Shown here in pieces: positions 48,163 to 57,113 of a stretch of DNA of 64,000 bases. The stretch is from Theristus sp. LFF4_11. Lineage: Eukaryota; Nematoda; Chromadorea; Monhysterida; Xyalidae. How positions within the stretch are numbered: the first letter of the stretch is position 1; each line of letters begins with the position of its first letter. Location of the stretch: contig JASANC010005577.1 of the NCBI GenBank assembly GCA_030248135.1, positions 1-64,000 on the forward strand, read 5' to 3'. Made by a program: the position numbers and the translations under genes. The notes under the pieces are model-generated. The model was given only the letters and a program-made list of their open reading frames with translations, was not told the origin of the DNA and searched no databases.

Positions 48163-48436
48163 AAACAAAGGGTCTTCTTTATTTGTTAAACAAAAAAATT
48201 TTGTTGAACAAAAAAAATTTAAAAAAAACTAAAATGCCGATTAAAAAATTCGAATCAAAAAAACCAAAAAGCGCCATTCATGGCGGTTGAAGCGCGTGCG
48301 CTCGCGCGCTTCAGCGCGAGTCACTTCGCTTCACATTCACGAATGCAAAAAACAGCAGCGCGCTTCAGTTTTTAGAACATACGCACATTCATACGCCCGT
48401 TCATGTTAGCACGTGTGAACGCGCTTCAGCGCACGC
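47879..48436. other. Homopolymer block plus GC-rich inverted repeats
   Basis: About 47990-48170 consists of G, A and C runs, including about 39 A, and looks like poor consensus. From 48283 to 48436 there are GC-rich palindromic units (GAAGCGCGTGCGCT at the left, CGCGCTTCAGCGCACGCG near 48421), suggesting a small foldback element that abuts the LINE 3' tail. No gene was seen. Confidence 0.55.
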
Positions 48437-49252
48437 GTTTGATTGATTGATTGATTTTATTTCGCTCTCAGATTTCCAGTTTTCTTTGAAAGCAAATCAA
48501 CACAAAGCAATTGTATGATCCAATAGCCTAACAAAACGCCTCAAAGTTAAAACAACAGAATGCCTCAAAGTAAGTGGAATCAGAAAGGAAATGACATGAA
48601 AATGTCCGGTTTTTAAGTGAACTGTCAACACAACTGAGGAAAAAAGTCAACCGAAACAAACACTCAAAGACTACAACACAGTCAAAACACGACACTACAA
48701 AACAAAACAAAACAAACAAAACAAAACACAACACAAAACAAAACAATCCGACTCCGACAGTCAGACTGAAACTGAAACTGCTGATTGAAAAAAAAAACTG
48801 AGACAAATAAATCTGGTTGGTAAATTACGAGTTCGTCGAATCGCTGGTTTACGAAAAACCACATCGCATGAAGTTCATAGCTGTCGCAGCACACGTACAC
48901 AAAGCGAATCACTGACGGGCACGAGCACACAAATGAAGCAAAATCAAGTAAGCGGCTGTCACAATCTCGACCGTTTGGGGCAAGTTGTCTGGAACTATCG
49001 AGATGGAAAATTAGATACTATAGACCCAATTTTGTGATTGAAGATGTTGATGAGAAAGGTTGGCAGGAGAATTTGTAATTTACATTGAAAGTTCGTGAGA
49101 AGCGAGAAGCTTTTGGACAGACAGGGTCAAGCCGGCGGAACTCCAATACAACAAATTAAAATGAATTGATTTGAGACTGAGATTGGCGCGAATGAAAGAC
49201 GCATCCCTTTAAAGCGGAAGTTTTCGGGTAGGAAGCGGACTCTCCTGTAGAT

Positions 49253-51106
49253 TTATATCAAAATTGTCGAGTATTTTGTTTCAGCGAATTTCAGCACAAG
49301 GTCCCGGTCTCTCAGCAACAGAGATTTCCTGAAAGTAGTGACTGAAGTGGAGGCAACCGTAGCTTGACTCAATGAATTCCAGAGAACAACAGTTCTCGTT
49401 CCCCAGAAATTTTTGCGGATGGACGTATTTACCATCGGAACCTTCAACCTAAGAGAGTGACCCCTGGTGCCAATTTCTCCTTCGTGAACCTGAAAAAACT
49501 CCACAGACTCGGGGATATGGCATTTATGTGTGAGAATCTTGTAAACTAAAATTAAATCTGAAATTATGCGCTGGACGAAAAGCGGCAGAAGCTCGAGGTC
49601 GTCCATTCTTTTCTGGTAACTATCACCTAAATCAACTCCTTGAACGTATTTGGTGAAACTTCGTTGAACGGATTCTACTCTTCTGCAGTCCCCTATCAAC
49701 GACGGCGACCAGACGCTGGGGCAAAAAGTTAATCTTGGAACAATCACCGTTTTAAACAGTTTCAGCTGAAGATTTTGGGTTTTTACTCTGAGACATCTAG
49801 ACATCAACCCACAACCACTTCTTGATTTAGCTACAACCCTTGTAATGTGTTCTTTAAAAGTTAAATTACTGTCCATGATGACTCCCAAGTCTCTGACCGT
49901 TGATTGATGCTCAATTTCGTTCCCATCTATGTAGTATTTGAAACCAGGGTTGAGACGCGATTGAATATGCAAGCAAACAGTTTTGTTTACAGAGAGTTTG
50001 AGCTTGTTTCTTTGCATCCAATCATTTATAGCATCTATGTCCTCCTGAAGTAGGGAGCGGTCGTAGTCAGACGACACTTCTTTATATAACTTAACGTCGT
50101 CAGCGTAGATAAACATCTTGCTGTGTTTTATCACTGATGGGAGGTCATTTATGAATAGCGCAAAAAGGATAGGTCCCAAGACTGAACCCTGAGGAACTCC
50201 TGAAGTCACCCTACACGATTTTGACCGCATTCTACCTACCTTAACTGTTTGTGAACGCTCGCGGAGGTAAGCGCCAACCCATTGAATCAAAACTTCATCA
50301 AATCCAAAGGTGCCCAGTTTCTCTAGAAGAATTTTGTGATTCACTGTGTCGAAAGCTTTAGAAATATCTAGATAAATGACATCAACTGGATAATTACAAT
50401 CCCAACTACGTGTCCAATCATTCAAGCAGCATAATAGCTGTATTTCAACGCTACGCCCAGGGAGAAAGCCGAACTGAAATGGCGACAGTACCGAATTTTC
50501 AACACAAAATTTTAAAATTCTATCCTTCAATAGGCCCTCGAAGACTTTGCACAAATTGGATGTCAATGACACAGGGCGGTAATCCACAAGGTTTGGACTA
50601 CGTCCCTTTTTGGGAATTGGTTGAACGATCGCGGATCTCCAATTTGGCGGAACATCCGACAAGAAGAGCGACGCATTGAATATCGAAGCTAAAGGCTCGG
50701 CCAAAAAAACAGCCAATTTTTTCAAGAAGATACCTGGGATTGCGTCTGGGCCAACTGATGATTTATTCTTTAGTCGTCTAAGTGAGTTGAAGACCTCCCT
50801 TTCGGTAAAATGACGGAGTGTGCTACGCGTGGCAATACTATCCAATCGGGTGTTATCGTGAGTCTCGCTCTCTTCAAAAATCGAGCTAAAAAACTCACTG
50901 AACCCATCAGCCTTCTCCTTATCTGTAAACAAATGCGTTCCGTTCTTGTCCATTAACACTGGAAGAGTGTTATTGTCAGAGAACTTACTCTTTACGTAAG
51001 TCCAAAATTTTTTTGGATCGGGGCTCGATAGTGCAGATTTTTCGGCCAGATATGCTTCGCGGCGTCTTCGTTTGTTAATCAACTTATTTACAGCTCTGAG
51101 TGACAA
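49253..51106 (-). CDS. LINE reverse transcriptase (ORF2, 3' part)
   Basis: 617-residue open frame for a non-LTR reverse transcriptase that copies element RNA at the nicked target. Motifs in order: KNKSSVGPDAIPG, IPKKGRSPNLVDYRPVSLTS, FQFGFLPGRS, VIYLDISKAFDTVNHKILL, SGVPQGSVLGPILFALFIND, the catalytic IYADDVKLY, and LGVIMDSNLTFKEH, followed by a C-terminal thumb-like region with FKTVIVPRLTFCPSVWSP. It has no good start codon of its own and lies one frame away from the endonuclease frame, so it is best read as the continuation of ORF2 after a frame break near 51146-51153. Confidence 0.92.
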   Translation of the reverse strand: MSLRAVNKLINKRRRREAYLAEKSALSSPDPKKFWTYVKSKFSDNNTLPVLMDKNGTHLFTDKEKADGFSEFFSSIFEESETHDNTRLDSIATRSTLRHFTEREVFNSLRRLKNKSSVGPDAIPGIFLKKLAVFLAEPLASIFNASLFLSDVPPNWRSAIVQPIPKKGRSPNLVDYRPVSLTSNLCKVFEGLLKDRILKFCVENSVLSPFQFGFLPGRSVEIQLLCCLNDWTRSWDCNYPVDVIYLDISKAFDTVNHKILLEKLGTFGFDEVLIQWVGAYLRERSQTVKVGRMRSKSCRVTSGVPQGSVLGPILFALFINDLPSVIKHSKMFIYADDVKLYKEVSSDYDRSLLQEDIDAINDWMQRNKLKLSVNKTVCLHIQSRLNPGFKYYIDGNEIEHQSTVRDLGVIMDSNLTFKEHITRVVAKSRSGCGLMSRCLRVKTQNLQLKLFKTVIVPRLTFCPSVWSPSLIGDCRRVESVQRSFTKYVQGVDLGDSYQKRMDDLELLPLFVQRIISDLILVYKILTHKCHIPESVEFFQVHEGEIGTRGHSLRLKVPMVNTSIRKNFWGTRTVVLWNSLSQATVASTSVTTFRKSLLLRDRDLVLKFAETKYSTILI

Positions 51107-51137
51107 GAACTGGTTTATGTTTCTTTTGGAAGGGTTT

Positions 51138-52211
51138 TTAAACCGTTTTTTTTAATCTCATCTGAGTATTCAGGAGCCGTTGAAGAGCTGGGCTCCAGGT
51201 TTGCTGTCTGCCTGATCGATTGGATATTCTAGCGATTGGAACAAAAGAGCGTATGAGGAAACGACAAGTTTCTTCGAACTTCCAGCACATGGAAGTTGCA
51301 TCCGGACAATTCCTGAAAAACAGGGACCAACTACCCAGTACATTTTCGCCTTGCTCATTTTGCGGATCTGGTGAAATTTGCGACGTCAGGAAATGACGCA
51401 AATCATCCCAGTTGGTTTTTTTGAAGTCCCGAAATCGTGTCATATGGGACTTCTTACTCGGACAAATAGTGAGTGCAGAAATGAGTCTAATAGATTGATG
51501 GTCGCTGAACGAATCATCCGGTCCAAAGGGGCTTGCCAACTCCAAATGGTCCACAAAACATTTCGACGACAAAAAAACGAGATCCAAAAAGTTTCGTCCT
51601 CTCGTCGGTTTATCTACTACTTGCTCTAACCCTAAGTCTGCCATAAAGTTCACAAATTCTCGACTAACCTTGGAAATGTTGGTTCTCAAGTTGGTATCCC
51701 AAAACACATCGGGAAAGTTAAAATCCCCGAAAATAAACGCTCCTAAACCAACTTCAGATTGAATTCGGAGTGTCTCCAAGAACAGGTTCCAGGAATTTCC
51801 CCCCAAAGTAATCAATCGTGGTGGACGATACATTATTCCCAAGCCAAAGCACTTCTTATTGATAAAAAATTTGAGACTGAGAAATTCAAAATCTGCACAC
51901 GTGTGAGTTTTAGCTATATCCAAAGTCGCATTAATCCCAATTGGCACTAAACATAAGATCCCACCACCTCGAGTTCCCGTCATCCGATCTAATCGAAACA
52001 CTTGGAAATCTCCATTTTTACTTAAAATTGCGTCAGAAACCGTTGAGTCAAGCCACGTTTCCACAAAGATGTATATTGTAGATTTGCTATCCACATCAGT
52101 CAACCACTCCAAAGCCTCCCGTCTACCCGAAGAGAGTAGCGACCTTGCGTTACAGAAATAGAAAGACAATTTTTTATTTTCACTTCCCAGTAACGGTCTG
52201 TTTCCATTCAC
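51138..52211 (-). CDS. LINE AP-type endonuclease (ORF2, 5' part)
   Basis: 357-residue open frame with an apurinic/apyrimidinic-type endonuclease domain. Seen: LSFYFCNARSLLSSG, the catalytic ETWLD, RGGGILCLVPIG, IMYRPPR, FIFGDFNFPDVFWD, and the terminal SDHQSIRLI. The start is the ATG 22 bp after the ORF1 stop. The frame stops right after an 8-T run (8 A in the coding sense) at 51146-51153. In related elements EN and RT lie in one ORF2, so the stop is probably a one-base indel. Confidence 0.9.
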   Translation of the reverse strand: MNGNRPLLGSENKKLSFYFCNARSLLSSGRREALEWLTDVDSKSTIYIFVETWLDSTVSDAILSKNGDFQVFRLDRMTGTRGGGILCLVPIGINATLDIAKTHTCADFEFLSLKFFINKKCFGLGIMYRPPRLITLGGNSWNLFLETLRIQSEVGLGAFIFGDFNFPDVFWDTNLRTNISKVSREFVNFMADLGLEQVVDKPTRGRNFLDLVFLSSKCFVDHLELASPFGPDDSFSDHQSIRLISALTICPSKKSHMTRFRDFKKTNWDDLRHFLTSQISPDPQNEQGENVLGSWSLFFRNCPDATSMCWKFEETCRFLIRSFVPIARISNRSGRQQTWSPALQRLLNTQMRLKKTV

Positions 52212-52232
52212 GCCAACAAGAGAGCCGCGGAC

Positions 52233-53261
52233 CTAACCCTGCCCATCGGGGACTGGACCAGATTGTGACAGCTCGCGATCCATCCTGTCAGTGAGACCGA
52301 TGTCGAAGGGGAAAGAATAGAACTGCATGCGCCAACCGGATCCAGAACTGTTGGGCACCCTCTCGTAGATGGCGTGCGCATCAGTCCCGGATCCCCTCAG
52401 CACAAACGTCCTACCCCTCCCCCTGAATCGCTCACGAACATGATGGAGCACGTCCCTAGCACGAAAGTCAATCACCCGCTGAACATGGGTCAGATCCGCT
52501 CGAACAAAGCACTTAGCTGTCTGCTGTGATCGTCCTGCGTTCAGCGCCGCTGCTGCGTCCTTGCCCATCAACAGCTCCTTTGTGCGCCCCTCATCGTCAA
52601 TCAACACCTTGAGCGGACGAGGTCGAGTGCGGCGACCACCAGAACGCGTCGCGTCAGCAAATGTGGCAACGGAGCCCATCCGAAAACATTCGCGCACCGA
52701 CGTCGGCGCTCCGCCCAGCTGCGCCACCAAAGCTCTGACCGCCGCCAGTTCCGGATTGAGTTCCGGGTCACCGCGACTTGCCTCAGTTGCTGTGAACGGC
52801 GGCTGCTCTTCTTGCAGGTTCTCAATGACGCAATTGTTTTTCTTTTTCTGCCGCTGCGTCACTTCATCCTGTGTCGCGAAGTCACGGCGAGCCGCTTGGT
52901 CGATGTTGAAGAATTCTTGAGTGTCAGGGGGCAGCGCAGCCAAATGCGCCGGTGGCCGGCCGTACGAAGGGTCGATTGTCGATTCATCCGGAGTTTTGCC
53001 CGAGTTCTGTTGCCACTCTTTCAGTTCCCGAAGCAAAGTCGCATTTTCTTCACGCTGCTGCTTCATTTCTTCAAGTAGTTTTGTCACGAGATCAACCAGT
53101 CGCAATAAAGTTTGATTCACATTTGCAGATTCAGAATCCGGGTTTTTGTTTTCAGGATTTTTATTCGGCATTATTTTCGATTGTTTTGTCGTTTTCGAAT
53201 TATCTGGACTGAATGCCACTGCAGGCGCTCGTTTTCGTTCTGATTTTCGCGTTGACGACAT
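52233..53261 (-). CDS. LINE ORF1 nucleic-acid-binding protein
   Basis: 342 aa. A basic N-terminus (STRKSERKRAPA) is followed by a Leu/Gln/Glu coiled coil (about residues 48-90) and a C-terminal RRM-like part with RPLKVLIDDEGRTKELLM and FVRADLTHVQRVIDFRARDV. This arrangement, coiled-coil trimer plus RNA-binding fold, is the usual ORF1 of CR1/jockey-type elements. It overlaps neither neighbour and lies 21 bp upstream of the endonuclease start. Confidence 0.8.
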   Translation of the reverse strand: MSSTRKSERKRAPAVAFSPDNSKTTKQSKIMPNKNPENKNPDSESANVNQTLLRLVDLVTKLLEEMKQQREENATLLRELKEWQQNSGKTPDESTIDPSYGRPPAHLAALPPDTQEFFNIDQAARRDFATQDEVTQRQKKKNNCVIENLQEEQPPFTATEASRGDPELNPELAAVRALVAQLGGAPTSVRECFRMGSVATFADATRSGGRRTRPRPLKVLIDDEGRTKELLMGKDAAAALNAGRSQQTAKCFVRADLTHVQRVIDFRARDVLHHVRERFRGRGRTFVLRGSGTDAHAIYERVPNSSGSGWRMQFYSFPFDIGLTDRMDRELSQSGPVPDGQG

Positions 53262-54258
53262 GCGCTATCCGATAAATCTGGAATATATGAGGCACCGCAA
53301 AGTCGGGCCTTGGGCTGTGTATGGGTAAATACCGCGTGCATGAATGGGCCTTCTTGCGCACGTGCACGGGCATCGGCATGCTCATGCTCATGCTCATGAT
53401 CGCGCGTGCATGGTGGTTCTTCTCATCTTACTCCCTAGGGCTGCTCTTCTTTTTGTCGGACGTTGCTTAAACGCATTTAATCTTAAAGCCTAATCCTATT
53501 AACCTAATCATAACCTAAGCCAAGCCTTTTCAAAGAGGAAGATGTCAGAACAATTGCGTTTTGAACAAGTTTTTGTTGAGGCCGTAGCGTGTACGCGCGC
53601 GCTAGTGGATCATGAGCCTTCGGCGTCGTGTGACACTCCGCCTACTTTTGGTTGGGGGTCTTATAAGTGGAAGGAACGTTGTATGCACGACTTCATGGTA
53701 CTTTTACGCCATCAGCTTTGCTTTCCTCTTTTTTGCGTTGATGTTTGCATTTCCGATTTTGCGGTGATTATTTGGACATACCTTTTCCAGAAACGGGTTG
53801 TGTATCTGCTTCCAAATGAGTTTTTCGTATTCTGGGTGTGTCATCAACGTATGTTTGCATGATTCTACATCAACAACCGGCATGAGATGCTCTTTACTTT
53901 ATGTGCAAAAAACATCGTGAAATATAAAACATTTCTTTATCATATACAAAAAATTGTAAAAAGGCGATAAAAGTGGAATACCGTATAGCAAAGATCATCC
54001 ATAAATAGAAATGAGTTTGCACAATTAAAATCGCTTTGCACTGAAGCTAAAAACGTGAATAAAAAATTAAAACTTAATGAAGACCATCTGTCTTTCTCAA
54101 CCAATCTGTATGGAACGAATACCGGCATATGTTCACCCTTCTCCAAACGTTTATCACATGAGAATATAACCAAAAAAAGCAAACACTCTATGAGCTGTGT
54201 TGAATATGACAAAAATCGAGAAAACACCATCGAATGTGTATACTCAATCGTATCGTTT
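53262..54258. other. Spacer with one weak plus-strand ORF
   Basis: Holds a CATGCT-type simple repeat near 53375-53397 and an ATG-initiated 106-codon frame at 53542-53862 (starts MSEQLRFEQVFVEAV). The first 50 residues look faintly like the start of a MADF domain, but the match is poor and the C-terminal half is hydrophobic and probably intronic. A donor-like GTACTT follows the Met codon near 53697. I do not call it a gene. Confidence 0.3.
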
Positions 54259-55549
54259 TCACTCGGACGTGCTCGACTGCAGACAGTAGAACTTCCAGTA
54301 GAGCGCCTTGATGTTCGCATTCAGTTTGGCGTTGTCGTCGGCGAGCTTCAGCGTCTGCCGCTTGATCTCGTGCAGCAGCTGCACCACGTCCGGCGCACCG
54401 TTCGCCGCCAGCAGCGCCGTCATGTTGTTCATGCGGAACGTCTCTGGCGACGCCGCCATGCCGCTGAGCGCGTCCAGCTTCGTGAACGGATCAAAGAGCA
54501 CGATGCCGTTCAGCGTGTCGACGTCGCTCTCGTTCGTAGCGCCACTGGAGGCATCGTCGACCAGCGTCAGGTGATGTGTGTGGAAGGTTGGAGCTGCACA
54601 AAATGCTGCGTCATTCAGTGGGAGCAATCGCAGGGGCTACAGAAATGTCCAGGGCCACCTACCTCATGTTATGGCTCAGAACTACTCGTGTTTTCTGTGC
54701 TACATGCTCGCCAACAACAGTGTTGTTCTGTGCACGGCCTGCTGTCCTGCTGCGAGTGACTCACGTTCGATGTGCTCTACAGTGTCTGGCGGTATTTGTA
54801 CGTGATGTTGGCGCACCCAAACTGGTGTGACGGTCTGTACCGCACCATGGAGACTGAGACCCGCAAACTAGTGTGAGGCTAACAGACCACACGCGGACGA
54901 GCGCTTTAGGTGTTGCGGTGCATCACAACACACAGACGTTGCGGTACGGGTACACCGCAACACACAGACATTGCGGTACACCATAACACACAGACGTTGC
55001 GGTACACCACAACACGCAGACATTGCGGTACACCACAACACACCGACATTGCGGTACACCACAACACACAGACATTGCGGTACACCACAACACACAGACA
55101 TTGCGGTACACCGCAACACACAGACATTGCGGTACGGTTACACCACAACCCATCACACCGTCGCACCAGTCTGGTTGGCACACAAAGAGATGGCGCACCC
55201 CAGCAGTGGCAAGAGGCAGGTGTGGTTTCGCAAAATTAAAAAAAAATTGATGCTTGAAGCATTTACCTTCAGTGGTGTTGAGCAGCTTCCAAATCCAACA
55301 CAACAGCAGAAGGTTTGTCAGAGTCAAGAGAGCCATACAATTTTGGACGGCTCGAATTTCAAATTCGAACTTTTGGAGCGGCAAGTAAACTTCTTCAGCA
55401 GAGAAGCGAAGATACCAATGTTGGTTGTTGGTGCAGTGGAACTTTTGAAGAAACTTTTGCAGGAAACAGTAAGTATGATCAAATCGAATTGTTTCCCGAG
55501 TATTTATACGGCGGCCGAAAGGCGGAATGCGTGCGCGATTCGTGTCCAT
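54259..55549 (-). CDS. Predicted two-exon single-pass membrane protein, unknown family
   Basis: Not recognised. Proposed minus-strand exons are 55549-55267 and 54593-54259, joined in phase 1 (donor GAAGGTAAAT, acceptor TTTTGTGCAG), giving about 205 aa. Exon 1 starts at an ATG with basic residues and ends with a probable membrane segment (CMALLTLTNLLLLCWIWKLL). Exon 2 is GC-rich with strong codon bias, holds the acidic stretch TLVDDASSGATNESDVDTLN, an LFDPF motif of the sort that binds clathrin adaptors, and a coiled-coil end (LLHEIKRQTLKLADDNAKLN). Exon 2 is solid as coding sequence. Exon 1 is less sure, because the opposite strand is also open with plausible splice sites there. The intron holds a 26-bp satellite. 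Confidence 0.5.
54921..55137. repeat. 26-bp tandem repeat, about 8 copies
   Basis: Units of 26 bp contain ACACAGACATTGCGGTACAC, with scattered G/A changes and two units carrying a short GGGTACAC or GGTTACAC insertion. Because 26 is not a multiple of 3, the frames rotate along the array, producing the repetitive peptides seen on both strands. It lies in the intron of the 54259-55549 gene. Confidence 0.9.
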
Positions 55550-57113
55550 TAAAAGTTGTTGATGGTTTCAAAAACGGTGCTTGATTAGAACCAGAAGCGT
55601 GCATGCGCTCTCAGTTTATTGCTCGAATGCTCTGGCACTTGATGAAAGGGCCACAGACGCACGCTGATTCAACATCAACTTACTCCCTTGCGGCTTATTT
55701 CAGTCCATTTCACTAATCAATTTTCTGGATGATTTTCGAAAGTTCAAATGCTCCACTTAATGGAATGATCTCGTGCGAGATGCATGCATATTGTAGGTGC
55801 GCTTCGCAAATTGTTTTAATTGGAACTTTTACTGTCCACACAGCCTGGCTTTTCAAATAAAGCGCAAGCCGGAATTGCCCGAATTTGCCATAATTGTGTT
55901 TTCGAGCTCTATTTTCAGCTTATGTTTTTAATGTTTCTGGAAGTTCGAAATTGCATAATCCCGTGCAGGTCGGCCAAACGGACGCATTAACGTCAATTGA
56001 AATAAATTGCTTTTCCATTGACATGCTTTGAAGTGATAAAGTTTCTCTCCACTTATCCTCAGTGCTCTATTTTTGCCCGATCATTCGCGATGTTTTTCTT
56101 CAATGCCTTTAATGGGAAGAACAAGCAATACGACCGTTTTTGGACGATTCCAAATTGATTGCTTCCAGTTATGCAATTCTCTGATGGCCCTTTTCTGCCA
56201 ATTATCTTCACTTTGGGCACTGAATAATAGCTTCGAATATAACAAAAATAGTTTGTGGATGCGGTTATTTTTGATTAGGGGCGGTGGGGGTGGATGCTTG
56301 GTTTGGTGCTGCACAGTTTTTGCACGGTGTCTTTGGTCCGTTTGAGTTTATTTTAAGGTTCAGCTGCAATCTAATTGTTGATGCGTCAGTTCAGCATACA
56401 ATGTAACTGTGCATTGGTTCGAAAACGCAGCATCTGTTGGCGACTACTACACATTGAAAAAGTTTTTCGATAATTTATGGTAGGGTCGGGATGCAAACAA
56501 GTTTCTTCATGAGAATAACACGAATGTCGTTTTCCATCTAACGCAGCTGAAAGTCGCATTTTTTATGAAATCAAACAGTGCAACTTGACAGCTTTAGCTC
56601 CCAAAGCACCAAATAATGAGAGCGCAATGTGCGAATGGGTCGCATACTTTGTGGAACACGCAATCTGACCTTATTGTTGAGAAAAAATGAATCTTGGCTC
56701 TGAGTGATTAGTGATCCCACAAGACTTGAGCAGTCGAACAAATGTAAAGAAGAACTTGCAACTCACGAAAAGTCTGCGAACCAAAAATAGCAAATGCAGA
56801 AATTTATCCTCTCTGGCTGAGTGTGCGTGTTGTGCGTGTTTTTACTTTTTGCAATGATTCGACCCGTCAACATGGATATCTTTTAAGAAACTTTCCGGCC
56901 AATTTCTACGTTTTTTTTAAAGATTTATTATTATCTTTTAACAGGCTTTTTTACTAAACAGGCAATACACTGTCGTTTGGTTAAAACTGGTTGAAACAAT
57001 AAAAAACAACTTCGTTAGGTGCATTTGAATTTGAATGCAGTGCATGGCATAGGCGGTAACTTACTAAACTGCAAAGTCTTTGACAGAAATCAACTCCATG
57101 ACAGAAAACAACC
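55550..57113. other. Intergenic, no gene recognised
   Basis: AT-rich sequence upstream of the Cys-loop channel gene. No open frame has coding character, and no RNA gene or repeat was recognised. Confidence 0.5.

Larger units (their letters stand above)
48437..53261 (-). mobile_element. CR1/jockey-like non-LTR retrotransposon (LINE)
   Basis: On the minus strand the element reads ORF1, endonuclease, reverse transcriptase, then about 800 bp of 3'UTR ending in AATAAAATCAATCAATCAAT (48438-48457 on the plus strand is a TTGA repeat). A 3' tetranucleotide repeat tail after AATAAA-like sequence is usual for this group. The protein-coding part is nearly complete, with one apparent frame break between EN and RT, so it is a fairly young copy. 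The 5' boundary and target-site duplication were not identified; it may extend past 53261. Confidence 0.85.

Noticed and set aside
47970..48189. Phe/Pro- and Lys-rich frames
   Set aside because: They are products of the homopolymer block.
53542..53862. Possible MADF-domain first exon
   Set aside because: The domain match is too weak, and the second half is hydrophobic and intron-like; noted in the spacer entry only.
54868..55250. Cys/Val- and His/Thr-rich repetitive frames
   Set aside because: They come from the 26-bp satellite, whose unit length rotates the frame, so all six frames stay open by chance.
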